Source of the DNA: Sesamum alatum | Taxonomy: Eukaryota; Streptophyta; Magnoliopsida; Lamiales; Pedaliaceae | Direction: 5' to 3' | NCBI GenBank assembly: GCA_034509735.1 | Contig: JACGWO010000002.1 | Span: forward strand, 49,225,115 to 49,289,114 | DNA length: 64,000 nt | Shown here: piece after piece, positions 42,871-54,070 of the stretch | Position numbering within the stretch: the stretch's first letter is position 1 | Layout of the letters: each line of letters begins with the position of its first letter | The notes under the pieces: generated by a model | Database searches by the model: none | What the model was told of the DNA's origin: nothing | The model's input: only the letters and a program-made list of their open reading frames with translations | Made by a program: the position numbers and the translations under genes

Positions 42871-43860
42871 AAAAAAAAAAATAGAATGTTATGTGAAACA
42901 TAAAATGACTAGAATACCCTTTTTCTCTTTTTATCTTTCATCATCTCCCATCCTCTATTTTTATGTGAAATATAAAAGGACTCGAAATGCATTTGTGAAC
43001 TATGAATTTTATAATTTTTGTAACCTTTTTATAATAATTTTTCAAATTTTTTCATCCATCTCATCCGTTTTTTTAAACAAATTTTCTTTTTTTAAAAAAG
43101 ATACAGTAAGGATAAAATTGCCATTCAGACCTCTATCTAAAGATTACACAATTTCATCATATATCAAGGAAGTACTTGTAGTTTTTCAAACAACGCAACG
43201 AGGGGTATTTGTAATTATGCCAAACTTGCGAGAAAATTATTGTAATTTACCCTAATTTCAATGCAATTATTCCTTAATCATAACAATATACTTATGATTT
43301 ATATATATATATAATTAATAATATTGGGACCACATAATTTTATTAATTTAAAGAGGTATTAATTAATTGATAAATTAATAATTTACTAATTTAAAGAGAT
43401 TTTTTTCAATTCAACGAACCTATATTATTCTTCATGAATAAAACATATTCATTGTATTGACTAATTGAATGATGTTCATGTATAATGTGGCTAATTAAAT
43501 ATGCAGTGCTGACTAATTGTAGTATGAGAACGCAACATCGCTTTTGGATGTAGTAAGAAAAGTTATAGATAAAATACAACTAGATTTTAAATTTTAAGAA
43601 GAAGCAAACAACAACATAATCATATTTTACTAACTTGTCCTAGTTATATTTTTAATTTTATAGAATTATTAATTTATAATATTGAAGGGACCATAAATTT
43701 ATATAAGGATTTTTCGAAAAATTATTATCTTATTAATTTATCAAAATTATTAATTTAGACCTTTGGCCTAAGTCAGGACCAAGAAAAATTATTATTTTAG
43801 AATAGTTATTAATTTATCAAGTATTAATTTATAGAGGTTCTACTGTACGTATATTTAATT
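42871..43860. other. AT-rich intergenic DNA with an old repeat
   Basis: 43310-43860 repeats TTATTAATTTATCAA/AATTTAAAGAG words and ends ATAGAGGTTCTACTGTA, a pattern I associate with decayed non-autonomous transposons. A 120-codon frame at 42893-43255 has no recognisable domain and runs through low-complexity sequence. Confidence 0.4.
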
Positions 43861-44069
43861 CCTTACCAACCATTATCATATAAATCGTTATGTTGAACTA
43901 AATATTACTATTTTTGATATTAACACGCATTTCACATCGATTTTCCTTTATACTATATTAATTTCTTCTCCTTTTCTTTTTTCCTCATTTTCCATCCTCT
44001 GCCCAACCACACAAACACCATCAGATCCGGCACTCTTCCACCTGTTTGAAAGTTGATTTCCTTTTAGAC

Positions 44070-44391
44070 TTAAAAGATATTTTTGTCCTGTAACTATATT
44101 TTATTCTCGTTTTAATCTTTTATCTTTTTAGGGTTTCAAAAATATCCTATAACCTTTTAATTATTACGATTTTGGTCCTCCTTTCACCGGAATTTCTCCA
44201 AAGTTGTTGGGAATGTCTGATGTGGCGGCCCAAATTTTAGATATTTCCGGCGATGTTGAAGAAATTCCGGCGAAAGGAGGACCAAAATCGTGACAATTAA
44301 AAAATTACAGGACTTTTTGGGAATCCTAAAAAGATAAAGGACTAAAATGAGAAGGAAATTTAGTTACTGGACCAAAAATGACTTTAATCTT
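44070..44391. mobile_element. Inverted-repeat MITE (GGACC type)
   Basis: GATTTTGGTCCTCCTTTC/GAAAGGAGGACCAAAATC, TTCACCGGAATTTC/GAAATTCCGGCGAA and CTTTTTAGG/CCTAAAAAG pair inversely around the centre at about 44230. End duplication not resolved. Confidence 0.7.
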
Positions 44392-44472
44392 TTTCTTTTG
44401 ACATCACTGTTGAAAGCTAAATCCATCTTCAGTCCTTCATTTTATTTTATTTTTATCTTTGTCCCTTTTTTC

Positions 44473-44497
<25 letters not shown>
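44473..44497. repeat. Poly-T tract, 25 bases
   Basis: Uninterrupted T run, seen directly. Length may be unreliable. Confidence 0.85.
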
Positions 44498-44503
<6 letters not shown>

Positions 44504-44834
44504 TGAGAATGGAGTTTTTTACTTACAATTTATGTATTTAACTGTTTATATTAAGCTCATTTAAGCCGACACCTATAATTTTTTTCTTCCTACCAAGGCT
44601 CGCGTAAAATTGTACGCATTTATAGGATTGATTACACTTAAATTTCCTTGAAAATTTTAAAATTACACTTTCTCCCCAAAAAACTTTTAGAATTATCCTT
44701 AAACCCTTTTGGGAATTCACGGTTTATAAATCATCCCCTTCTATTTGGGTTTGGAAGGAAAATGTTGATATCAGCAACAAAAATACATATACGTTTAATG
44801 TTACCTCTCATTCGACAATTCTTAATAATATTTT

Positions 44835-45317
44835 GGCTTAAATGCATTTTTCGTTCTGTATCTTTTGTATTTTGGCGTTTTAGTTCTTTATCTTTCTAAT
44901 AGGTCCTGTAACTTTTCATTTTTTCGTGATTTTTGGTCATTCAATCACCAGAGTTTGCAAATGTTACCAAAAAATTTTTAATTTGGGGCTTTTGTTCCCA
45001 TTGGTCAAATTCCTGCCAGCATGGAACCAAATTTTCATCCCATATCTTTTATATTTTGGTGTTTTAGTCCTTTATCTTTCTAGTATAGCAAATAGGTCCT
45101 GTAACTTATACTTTTTCGCGATTTTGCTCCATTAAATTGACCAATGAAAACAAAAGCTCCAAATTAAAAAAAGTTCCGGCAATATTTGCAAACTCCGACA
45201 ACTGAAGGACCAAAATCTCAAGAATTAAAAATTATAGGATATATTTGCTACCCTAAAAAGATAAAGGACTAAAACGCCAAAATACAAAAGATACAGGACG
45301 AAAATTATATTTAATCC
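44835..45317. mobile_element. MULE-type foldback MITE
   Basis: GGCTTAAATGCATTTTTCGT at the left mirrors ACGAAAATTATATTTAATCC at the right. Perfect 9-bp duplication TAATATTTT (44826-44834 and 45318-45326). It has an internal second inverted segment (TATTTTGGTGTTTTAGTCC). Confidence 0.85.
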
Positions 45318-45599
45318 TAATATTTTATATTTGCAAGTGGGTAAATGTAATATATAAAAATTCAAAATGGTAAAAATTCTAATAAAATATTGTTCCCGAA
45401 TTATAGTCACCGAATAAAAGTAATCATTGATGAATGGAAAAACTAGTCATTTTTTGTGCTTTTTTTACTTTTTATATGTGGGGTGAGGTTAACACCATTG
45501 TTTCATCTATTTTGCTAAGTCTTGTACTTCATCTAGTGTACGTGTTGTAAGATTAAAATATTACTTTTTCAATATTTAATAATTAAACATAATTCAAAA

Positions 45600-46990
45600 A
45601 ATAATATTTTTTTATACGAGAAATTCATCATTTATAAATTGTCTATCGATACAACAAGTATATCTCACGAATGATCCTATGGTCCCCAAATACTTATGTT
45701 TGTTTTACGAGGAATTCAACACGTGCCAATCTATGTTATGACAAGTACCACATTATCAGAATGGTCATTTTGATGCTGCACTCAGTGCCACAATAATGGT
45801 GAGATATATACCAAAATTTGAAATTATGCGGCGAATGTAGTATCATTTTGAGCTTCTAAAATTGCAAATACGGGACCAGTTCTTTTTATAAGGGAATAAT
45901 TATGTCGAAAATGGACCACTTCAAAAATTGCACATGTCTTATAGCAACTGGAATACATATACACCGTACGACTTGATTAATTTGACGTTTTCGTCTTTTA
46001 ATTTTTTATGATAGTATTTTGATCCTATATTTTTTTAATTTTTATGATTTTAGTCATCTTTACGTCGAAATTCACCATTTTTGCTCGAAAAATACATGTG
46101 CCTCTCATGTGGGATATTTTAAAATTGGGGAGTTTTGTTCCTATTAGCTCATTTATGCTGGCATTGTTGTCCTTTATCTTTTTATGATAGCATTTTGGTC
46201 TTATATCTTTTAATTTTCGCAAATTCAATCATTTTTCCGCTGTAGTTCACCCTTCTTGCTGTGGAGGTGAACTCCGCCGAATAAAAGAACTAAAACGATG
46301 AAAAATTAAAAAAATATAAGACGATACCACCAAATAACCTAAGTTACAGGATCAAAACTACATTTAATTCCTTCATTGATACAACTTCACCAAGGAGTCC
46401 AAAAACTAAACATATCATAATATCTTCTCATAATCAACAACCTCAAATAAAGAAACTCAAACTCAAACTAGCATGCTTTTCAATTGTCAACGCTTAATTG
46501 CATTTTTTGATATTTTAGTCATTTATATTATTAACGTTGCTAAATTGTCCTATATATTTTCAATTTTTTCGAACATAGGACACATTTGGCTGAAAATTCT
46601 AAAATTGGCCAGAAGTCTCATGTGCCTTCCATGTGCCCGTGGAAGACTGACGGTCGATTTTTAGATTTTCTAGCTAAATGTGTCCTAAATTCTCAAAAAT
46701 ATGTCGAACTATTTTGTAACTCTAACAATATAAAGAACTAAACTGTTAGACAAACATAATTAGAGGATAAAAAATACAATTTAATCAACTGTTAGTTACA
46801 TAATTAATCACATATATTTAGTTCCTCAATTACTTACCATGAATGATGAACCATTTCCAAATCGGAAGTTAAAGTCATTATTACTAACCATGAATCGATA
46901 TTGATTATTTTTAAGCTAGTTTTTACTAATATATATAGCATAATCTAATTTATAAATAATTGTTTTTCAAGGAAAACTTTATTGCTGTAC
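45600..46990 (+). repeat. Non-coding duplicated unit D, interrupted
   Basis: TTGTCTATCGATACAACAAG, TTCAACACGTGCCAATCTAT, GTGCCACAATAATGGTGAGA, ACGGGACCAGTTCTTTTTAT, TGGACCACTTCAAAAATTGC and CTCAAATAAAGAAACTCAAA match units A-C. A GGACC-type MITE remnant (about 45981-46363) splits it before TACAACTTCACC. Confidence 0.7.
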
Positions 46991-47204
46991 ATAATTTATT
47001 GTAATTATTCCTTAATCATAACAATATTTATGACTTATATATAATAAGTTGTTAAAACTGAGAATAGAATGTTATTTCAGATTATATATTAAAATGACTA
47101 GAATACGCTTAAAAGGAAAAGAACATTTTTTGTTCCCTAATTTAATTAGGGCATGTATATTATTAGTCACGTTAATTATATGGTTCTACTTCTTGTCCCA
47201 CAAA

Positions 47205-47479
47205 TTTACAAGGAAATAGCTTAATAGCAACAAAAAAAATTATTGTTGAAATTAACGTCGAACTAATTAACAAGTAAAGTTTTCGTTGCTAATCTACACA
47301 ATATAATATATATTCTAAACAATTCGTTGCTAGATTTGTTAGCAAGTAAATTTTCGTTACTAAATTTATTAGCAAGTAAAATTCTTGTATTAAATAATAC
47401 ATTAGCAATGAAAATTTTACTTGTTAATTAGCTCGACGCTGATTTTTTTTCGTTGCTATTGGGCGTTTTTCTTGTAGTG
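47205..47479. mobile_element. CACTA-type non-autonomous element
   Basis: Right end TTTTTCTTGTAGTG at 47479. The halves are inverted: AACGTCGAACTAATTAACAA against TTGTTAATTAGCTCGACG, and TAGCAACAAAAAA against TTTTTCGTTGCTA. The left terminus is degraded. Confidence 0.65.
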
Positions 47480-48270
47480 TCCTTTGACACCCTTTGATCA
47501 ATTATTTGACAAAAAAGATCACGTGATTGTTACCCTCTAACCCGATAAGTTGACGGTAAGTGCTTAGCACAAGACTTTTTTCATCAAATAGCTAACTTAC
47601 AGGGAGTTGTCAAAGTAAAAGTGAGACTTTTTTAAAATTTGTGTGACAAAAAGTTACAATTATACGACTAATGGTATAAAAAGCATATAGATCCTAAGTT
47701 ACAGAACGGAAAAAATATATGCATTTATAGCCAATTACACTTAGACCTTATTTAAAAATACGATATTATTTAAAAATTTCATATTCAAGTATTGCATCTA
47801 GCGCACGTGTTGTAGGATTGAAATATAGAAAATGTCAATACTTTATCAATGGTGTATTTCATATAAAGTATCGTATGTATTATTTTGTCAATGTTTTAAC
47901 AATTAGACATAATTTAAAAATATTTTATTATAATTACACCCTTTATATATTAGATTTATATATATTACATTTACCCTCTTACAAGTATAAAAATATTAGT
48001 AGAGAATGTTGAATATTGAAGGTAAAATTGAAAGTTTATGTAATGTTTTTACTGATGTCAATATTTCCTTTCCAAATCCTAACGGGAGGAATGTATGTAA
48101 ATGTAATTCAAAAAAAAAATATTTTCATAAAATTATAATTTTGTATTTTTAAAATGAGTCTAAGTTTAATTAACCCTTAAACTTTTTCCTCTAATACTCT
48201 AACTTTATTAATATTATTTTCACTTTTTACTTTTATTTTGAAATAGTTACAACTTTCGGAATAAAAACAT
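47480..48270. other. AT-rich intergenic DNA with foldback remnants
   Basis: 47730-48180 has CAATTACACTTAGACC and TAAGTTTAATTAACCC ends of the MULE foldback type. No gene. Confidence 0.4.
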
Positions 48271-49030
48271 AGGCTAAATTGTATTTTCTGCACCCGTATA
48301 TTAGGGGGTGGTAAAATAAGGACCATATATAAAGGGGTGGCAAATAGTACCCTAGAATTTAATTTTTTTTTTGGCAATTACAGGACTCCGGCCACCGGAA
48401 TTATAAAAGTAGCTGAAAATTAATGATGTGGACTAAAACTAGGATTCTTTTTTCTAACTTTTACTGACATGGCATTTTAATTAAAATTCTGATGCCAACT
48501 AAGCAAATGACATGGAAAAAAATGGTATAAAATGAATTTTGTATTTATATTATGTATAAAAATGAATAAAATACACAACAAAAAAATAAAATACATATAT
48601 TATAAAAAATAAATTTGTATATTATAGATTATTATATATTATTACCAAAAAAATAAACCTATAATAAATTCATAGGTTTTTTTTTGGGGGGGGGGGGGGG
48701 CTGGGCTTTTTTTTATTATATAATAATTTTTTATAATTTATAATTATATAAATAATATAAAATTCAAGATTCAATTTATATCATTTTTTTGCCAAGTCAT
48801 TTGCTTAGTTGGCATCAAAATTTTAATTAAAATGTCATGTCAGCAGAAGCCCAAAAAAAAAACCCCTAGTTTTAGTCTATGTCATCAATTTTCGGCCACT
48901 TTTGTAATTTCGACGACCGGAGTCCTCTAATTGCCAAAAATAATTAAATTCTGGGTACTATTTGCCACTCCTTTATTTATGGTCCTTATTTTGTCACACC
49001 TGATATATGGGCAGAAAATGCAATTTAACC
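48271..49030. mobile_element. MULE-like foldback element, 760 bp
   Basis: TTGCTTAGTTGGCATC, GACTAAAACTAGG/CCTAGTTTTAGTC and TAAATTGTATTTTCTGC/GCAGAAAATGCAATTTA pair as inverted arms. Flanks TAAAAACAT and TAAAAACCT agree at 8 of 9. The centre carries a 15-base G run (48686-48700). Confidence 0.75.
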
Positions 49031-49275
49031 TAAAAACCTATATTATCGCAAACACCCTGTCAAAATACCCGAGAAGTTGAGGAACAACCCTTTGTTGAAA
49101 AAAATCAGAAAGTTGGCTTTTCAGAAACTAAAACGGGAAATGCAAAACACCCGCGAGAACATATTTTTACGGTTTTACCCCAAAATCTGCTATGATTCGC
49201 TTAAAAAAATTAAAAAATTATTGCAATAAGTACGTAGATTTTCAATCAAATTTGGTCGAATCAAATTAGTCGTAA

Positions 49276-49462
49276 AAAATTCTTAGCTAGACCAGGTTTG
49301 GTCAAACCAAACCAATCACGGAGCAAGTGTGATATACTTGTTATGCAATTGATCACTTTCCCTAAGCTGTACATCAATCACACGACAAGTGTATTGTACT
49401 TGCTATATTGTTGGTTCAGGTTTGACCGAACCGCGTCCGGGCTAGAATTTTTCCACCAATTA
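49276..49462. mobile_element. Foldback MITE, relative of 31572-31730
   Basis: AAAAATTCTTAGCTAGACCAG, CAATCACGGAGCAAGTGTG, CACACGACAAGTGTATTG and CTAGAATTTTTCC mirror each other around TTGATCACTTTCC. A degraded second copy may follow to 49680. Confidence 0.65.
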
Positions 49463-49689
49463 TATACACTTGCCATGCGATTAGTGGCGTAAAGGTATTA
49501 TACTTACCATATAATTAGTTTAGGTCTGGTCAGACCCAGTACGCTTTAGAATTTTTTTTAATATAAGAAAAATTCTTATCAAAATCAGATTTAGTCGCAC
49601 CGAACTAATTACATAACAAATATAATATTTTTTTATATGATTAAATTTTTTTTTAAATGGTACACCAATCACATAATAAATTACTTACG

Positions 49690-49905
49690 TGCAACAACGT
49701 GATGTTCACGAGTGGTCCATAATTTCGCAAATCGTACTAGTGAGAGTTCAGTGTATTGGCTCCAGAACCCCACAACACCATTATGAGTTGCAATCACATC
49801 CATATATAATTCACGTGATTGATTTTGGTGTGTCGTTTTTGTTCATTGTTGATCGATTTGACTCCTCACTTGGATCCAACTAGGCCAAACTTTCCTAGGG
49901 TTTTC
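49690..49905 (+). promoter_or_regulatory. Upstream regulatory block with G-box, 50 kb gene
   Basis: CAATCACATCCATATATAAT, TTCACGTGATTGATTTTGGT and TTCGTCTCAAAACATTG are shared in order with 58755-58850 upstream of the 59 kb gene. CACGTG at 49812-49817 is a plant G-box. Confidence 0.6.
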
Positions 49906-49941
49906 GTCTCAAAACATTGGATAGAATTTCACATGACCATC

Positions 49942-50245
49942 CTGAACAAAATTTACTATGGTCTACAGTTTTGTTAATTATATATTAAATTATGATAAAT
50001 AATTATTATTAACTATAATTAAATAAAACTTGATTAAAATATTTCATTTATCCATCTTAAAAAAATTATTCTTGTCATGTCTATGAATTATAATAAATAT
50101 TTTTGCAATAACTTTTAATCATAACAAATATTTTAATCGCACTAACAAAAACTACAGTTAACAACCATCACATGATCATAGTCGATGACCATTTATTTTT
50201 AATTTTAATAATTAATTGTTATTAAATATTATATTTACTCATAGA
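49942..50245. mobile_element. CACTA-like MITE between G-box block and core promoter
   Basis: GAACAAAATTTACTATGG, CAACCATCACATGATCATAG and TAATTGTTATTAAATATTAT resemble the element at 51747-52015. Boundaries are degraded. The 59 kb gene has no such insert at this place. Confidence 0.5.
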
Positions 50246-50274
50246 AATGAGGTGGGCGCCCCTGCAGGCTGCAG

Positions 50275-50312
50275 CTATAAATTGGCATGCACACCTTCCC
50301 TTCAAATCCACA
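50275..50312 (+). promoter_or_regulatory. Core promoter of the 50 kb chitinase
   Basis: TATA box CTATAAAT (50275-50282) followed by TGGCATGCACACCTTCCC. CATGCA matches the RY core. It lies about 75 bp upstream of the ATG at 50352, which argues against the longer in-frame start at 50247. Confidence 0.75.
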
Positions 50313-50351
50313 ACAAATAATACGTATCCAATCAAAGTCTCAATTCAGAAA

Positions 50352-51287
50352 ATGGGTACAAAAACCCTATTCATACTCTCCATCCTCATCGCCTTCTCCC
50401 CGTTGAGGTCCTCCTCACAAGACTGTGGAATTTCCATCTACTGGGGCCAAAACGGCTTCGAAGGAACTCTCCTCCAGGCCTGTCAGTCCGGCTTATACAA
50501 GTTCGTCAACATTGCCTTCTTAAACAACTTCGGCTGCGGAACAACCCCATCAATGGACTTGGCTGGCCATTGCACTCCCTCCTCAGGCAACTGTAGGGGC
50601 CTAATCTCAGAAATCCAGGCCTGTCAGAGTTTAGGCATCAAAGTGCTGATAGCACTCGGCGGCGCTAACGGCAGGTACGGCATCTGTTCCGTTGACGACG
50701 CAAAGCAAGTGGCTACTTATATATACGAGACTTTCTTAAGCGGCACCAGCTCCACCGGACCCTTGGGGCCTGTCGCTTTGGACGGCGTCGACTTTGATAT
50801 TGAATATCCAAGCTCTACCCTCCATTGGGATGACCTCGCCAGGGCCCTGGCAAGCTACAGAACACCGGAGAAAAAGGTGTATTTGGCTGCAGCCCCACAG
50901 TGTCCTATCCCCGACCGCAACCTGGACGCCGCTATCAAAACCGGGCTGTTCGACTTCGTCTGGGTACAGTTTTACAACAATCCCCCGTGTGATTACAGAA
51001 GCGGCGTTTCAGGTCTTGTAGCTGCATGGGACCAGTGGAGTGCATTACTCCCGGAGGGTAATCAGCTTTTCTTGGGCTTGCCAGCGGCGCCAGGTGCTGG
51101 AGCCGGATATGCTGAGCCTGAAGTGATTGCGAATCAGGTCCTGCCGGTGATTAGGACTTCAGCAAATTATGGAGGGGTGATGCTGTGGAGCAGGTACTAT
51201 GATACTGGTTTCAGTACAGTTATAAAGCCAGCAGTGTGTAGCAACACCCTGCACCTTAAAGACTTATTGATCTCCATGGTTAAGTGA
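50352..51287 (+). CDS. Class III acidic endochitinase (hevamine-type GH18)
   Basis: A 311-residue secreted endochitinase predicted to cleave beta-1,4 chitin chains with substrate assistance. Signal peptide about 1-23 (..SSSQ), then [11 protein letters not shown] at 25. The catalytic motif D144-G-V-D147-F-D149-I-E151 is intact, as are the assisting Tyr208 in VWVQFYNN and Trp279 in GGVMLW. All six hevamine disulfide cysteines are present, plus a few extra. The length fits the family with a C-terminal tail ([12 protein letters not shown]) that may target it to the vacuole. An in-frame ATG at 50247 would add 35 residues but lies before the TATA box, so 50352 is the start. Probably defence or seed related; the promoter carries an RY core and a distal G-box. 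The 59 kb paralogue is very similar. Confidence 0.95.
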   Translation: MGTKTLFILSILIAFSPLRSSSQDCGISIYWGQNGFEGTLLQACQSGLYKFVNIAFLNNFGCGTTPSMDLAGHCTPSSGNCRGLISEIQACQSLGIKVLIALGGANGRYGICSVDDAKQVATYIYETFLSGTSSTGPLGPVALDGVDFDIEYPSSTLHWDDLARALASYRTPEKKVYLAAAPQCPIPDRNLDAAIKTGLFDFVWVQFYNNPPCDYRSGVSGLVAAWDQWSALLPEGNQLFLGLPAAPGAGAGYAEPEVIANQVLPVIRTSANYGGVMLWSRYYDTGFSTVIKPAVCSNTLHLKDLLISMVK

Positions 51288-51310
51288 GGCGTTTCTGGCA
51301 TTGGCTAATT

Positions 51311-51341
51311 ACTCCTGGATTTCCCTGTATATGCTAGGAGT
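51311..51341 (+). promoter_or_regulatory. 3' UTR hairpin, 50 kb gene
   Basis: ACTCCTGG pairs with CTAGGAGT (eight pairs, one G-U). It sits in the same place as in the paralogues, after TGGCATTGGCTAATT. Confidence 0.6.
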
Positions 51342-51383
51342 GGTTCTTGAAATAAACCAATGCATGTATGCTGCAACGGCATG

Positions 51384-51405
51384 AATAAATAAACTGGTCA
51401 ATAAA
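51384..51405 (+). terminator. Poly(A) signals of the 50 kb chitinase
   Basis: AATAAA at 51384-51389 and 51400-51405, about 100 bp after the stop, followed by GGTTCAGCTCG as in the other genes. Confidence 0.65.
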
Positions 51406-51746
51406 ATAAAAAGGTTCAGCTCGTTGCGGAGCGACCAGATCTTTTATTATATTTTCGTGTCATTTTCAGACATTAACTTGCTTATGTTGCTTGATGTTAT
51501 GAGCATTTTTTGATACGCGGACGTTGAATTTCACGAGAAATAAGCAAAAGAGAGATACATTAAGGTGCATGCTCTCTCAAGTTGGACGGGTTCTGCCCCA
51601 GAGATCATCAGATTGAATCGTTTTACACGAATTTACTTGTGGGGGTACTTATTTGTGATGATATATGATTTTGATCCACTTTCCATCTGAGTAGGTAATT
51701 GCTATCTACAACTCAATAAATATTAAAAATCAGAAAGAATATATAT

Positions 51747-52015
51747 CACTAGAAGAAAATTTACTATTGGCAACAAATTTATTGGCTACGAAGTACAATC
51801 ATGGTTAAACAAAAATGGTTGCAAAAACTTAGATTATCCACCATGAAAACTCTTTTTGTCATGGTTATGAGCCATAGCAAATATATATTTTAGTCACACT
51901 CGCAAATACCACGGTCAATAACCGTTGTATGATCGTGGTGAATGACTATTCACTATGACCTTTTGTTTTTAACCATGACAATTAGCCATAATTAAATATT
52001 AAATTTGTTCTAGTA
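51747..52015. mobile_element. CACTA-type MITE, 269 bp
   Basis: Left CACTAGAAGAAAATTTACTAT and right AAATTTGTTCTAGTA (last base changed from G). Target duplication TAT on both sides. Contains CATGGTTA/TAACCATG repeats. Confidence 0.75.
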
Positions 52016-52284
52016 TATGTACGGGTTTAAAAAAGAATGGATTTTGGAGAATTTAAAATCTAACATCTAAGTTGATTATGTAAATAGTAGGAAACTCATA
52101 TAACAATGTTAAGCTCTGCCAAACTCAATAACAATGATCAATTATATGATAAGTATATTAATACTTATAATGACTTGATTTAGTATGATTAAACCTGATT
52201 CGAATGAAATATTTCTATTGCAAGCAGTATTATCTAATTGGAAATTTCCGACATAAATTATTTGACAACATAACCTTGAATTAT

Positions 52285-53050
52285 AAAGGTTAGTGATGCC
52301 CCCAAAACACTCACAACCCAATAGGGAGCCCAAACTAAGAGAAGGGCCAAGGGGTGGTCAGGATGGCACGTGGCTTGAGAGAAGAAGAAACACCACGCCC
52401 GGCCTCCTAGTGAAGATTTGATAAGCAACAAGGCCCGAGAAGGTCTAGAAAGGCTTACGAAGAACCTGAAAGGGGGTTGGCAGGGCGACCACCTGAATGT
52501 GAGGGCATTCCCGCTCCTACGTGGCAATACCCCCGACGGACAGTTCAAAGGAGTAACTACTTTTTGGCCACGAAAGATACCCAAAGATTTAGAGAGATTT
52601 GTTGGACCTGCTCAAATTACCCCTTAAAAATTCAGGAAGTCTATCCCCAGAGAAAGCTTATCCCATTAAAAATAAGTCTCCAACGGTTAATGATTCAAGT
52701 TAGAAGATCCCCTTAAGTCTTAATGGCCAAAGTCTATCCTTTGATAACTACTTTCTTGAGTTCCCGAGAGGGCTGGGCTTCCAGTTGATAAGGGATGAGG
52801 TTTATAAGAGGAGACTTACCTCCTCAGTAAAGGGAACATTTTTCTTAACACTCATACGCACGGCCACAGTATTACTCGGAGCATTTTCGTAGTGAATTAT
52901 TCTATCTCACATTTTAGTTCTTATTTTCATCACTTTTACTAATTTTAACGTCAAAGTACTAACCTTCTTCTTGTAGGTCCTTTCTTCGAGACTTGGAAAA
53001 AGTCAAGCCCAAAAACTTCATTATTGGACATATTTGAACGACAAATTTTT
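52285..53050. mobile_element. LTR-retrotransposon fragment, probably solo LTR
   Basis: A GC-richer block starting TGATGCCCCCAAAACACTC. It has a GTTTATAAGAGGAGAC TATA-like region near 52800, then CCTCAGTAAAGGGAAC and ACTCATACGCACGG, resembling plant Gypsy LTRs. The right end and target duplication were not found. Overlapping frames show no protein domain. Confidence 0.5.
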
Positions 53051-53184
53051 TGCTTGCATCAAAAAAGGAAAAAAAGAAGAAAAAAAAAGAGAAAGTAGGG
53101 AACCAGGTATGCATAAAATTTCACCAAAAAGTGGCCAAATCGTGGATGCGCACCTCGATCATAAGTGAAACTTTGGCCTTGCGC

Positions 53185-54070
53185 CACTACAAAAAAAATT
53201 AAACTATTTCATATATTATAAATCATTACTGTTTAAAAATTGTAGTAAATCAATATACTATCTATCATGATTAGACAATTATTTGATCTACAAACTTATA
53301 TTTTAACAATGATTAATCAACATTCATATAATTTTATTTATGGCCACAGATTTTAGCTGTAACAAATATTTGGCCTTGCTTGCAAAACAATATTAATAGC
53401 CGTTGCGCAGTCGTGGTTAATTAGTATCCACCATGTTTATTGTACTTTTAATCATGATAATTAACCATAGTGAAAAATCATATTTCTTCTAATATGTTGA
53501 TATTAAGATTTTATAAAAATGAAACTTTTATTCAAATTAATTCTATAACTAGATGTATAGATCTTTATTCTATGTATTTTTCTCCTTAGATGAAGGTATA
53601 AAATAAACTACAAATTGAAAAAAAATGGATGAAACTAACCAAAAAAAAAACCGCCATTTCCTGGTTGTGAAATATTCTTGCAACTTTTTTATTAAATATT
53701 GGACATAAACAAAAAAATCTCCAACTATAATTATCAAAGGTCTGACTTGACTATTATTATATATTAATTCAAATAATAAACTTGTCACCATAATCGCATC
53801 AGAATATAAAGCTAAATAAAATTACTTTCTACTTTCACTACAAGAAATATAACATTTAATTATAATTAATTATTATGATTAATAATAAATACTTATAGTA
53901 AATAGTTATTGACCATGACCATACAATATTTGTCGATATTAATTTTTACGAGTGTGGTTAAAATATTTATCATGACAAATGACTTTGCCATGGGAGATAA
54001 GCTAAATCTTTCATCGGTTTTATTTGATCATATATGATTAATAATAGTAATGTATCACGATTTTTAGTCC
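53185..54070. repeat. Pair of decayed CACTA-type MITEs
   Basis: CACTACAAAAAAAATT at 53185 and CACTACAAGAAATATAAC at 53836 are left ends. Both are followed by GATTAAT..ATAATTAACCATG-type repeats. Right ends are unclear. Confidence 0.45.

Noticed and set aside
42893..43255. 120-residue protein gene
   Set aside because: Low-complexity Phe/Ile/Lys-rich frame in AT-rich DNA with no start context, domain or paralogue.
50247..50351. Longer start adding 35 residues to the 50 kb chitinase
   Set aside because: The upstream ATG lies before the TATA box and the added residues break the signal peptide; the paralogues start at the equivalent of 50352.
52258..52716. Protein-coding gene from overlapping frames of 63-108 codons
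   Set aside because: Several short frames overlap on both strands in an LTR-like block; none has a recognisable domain.
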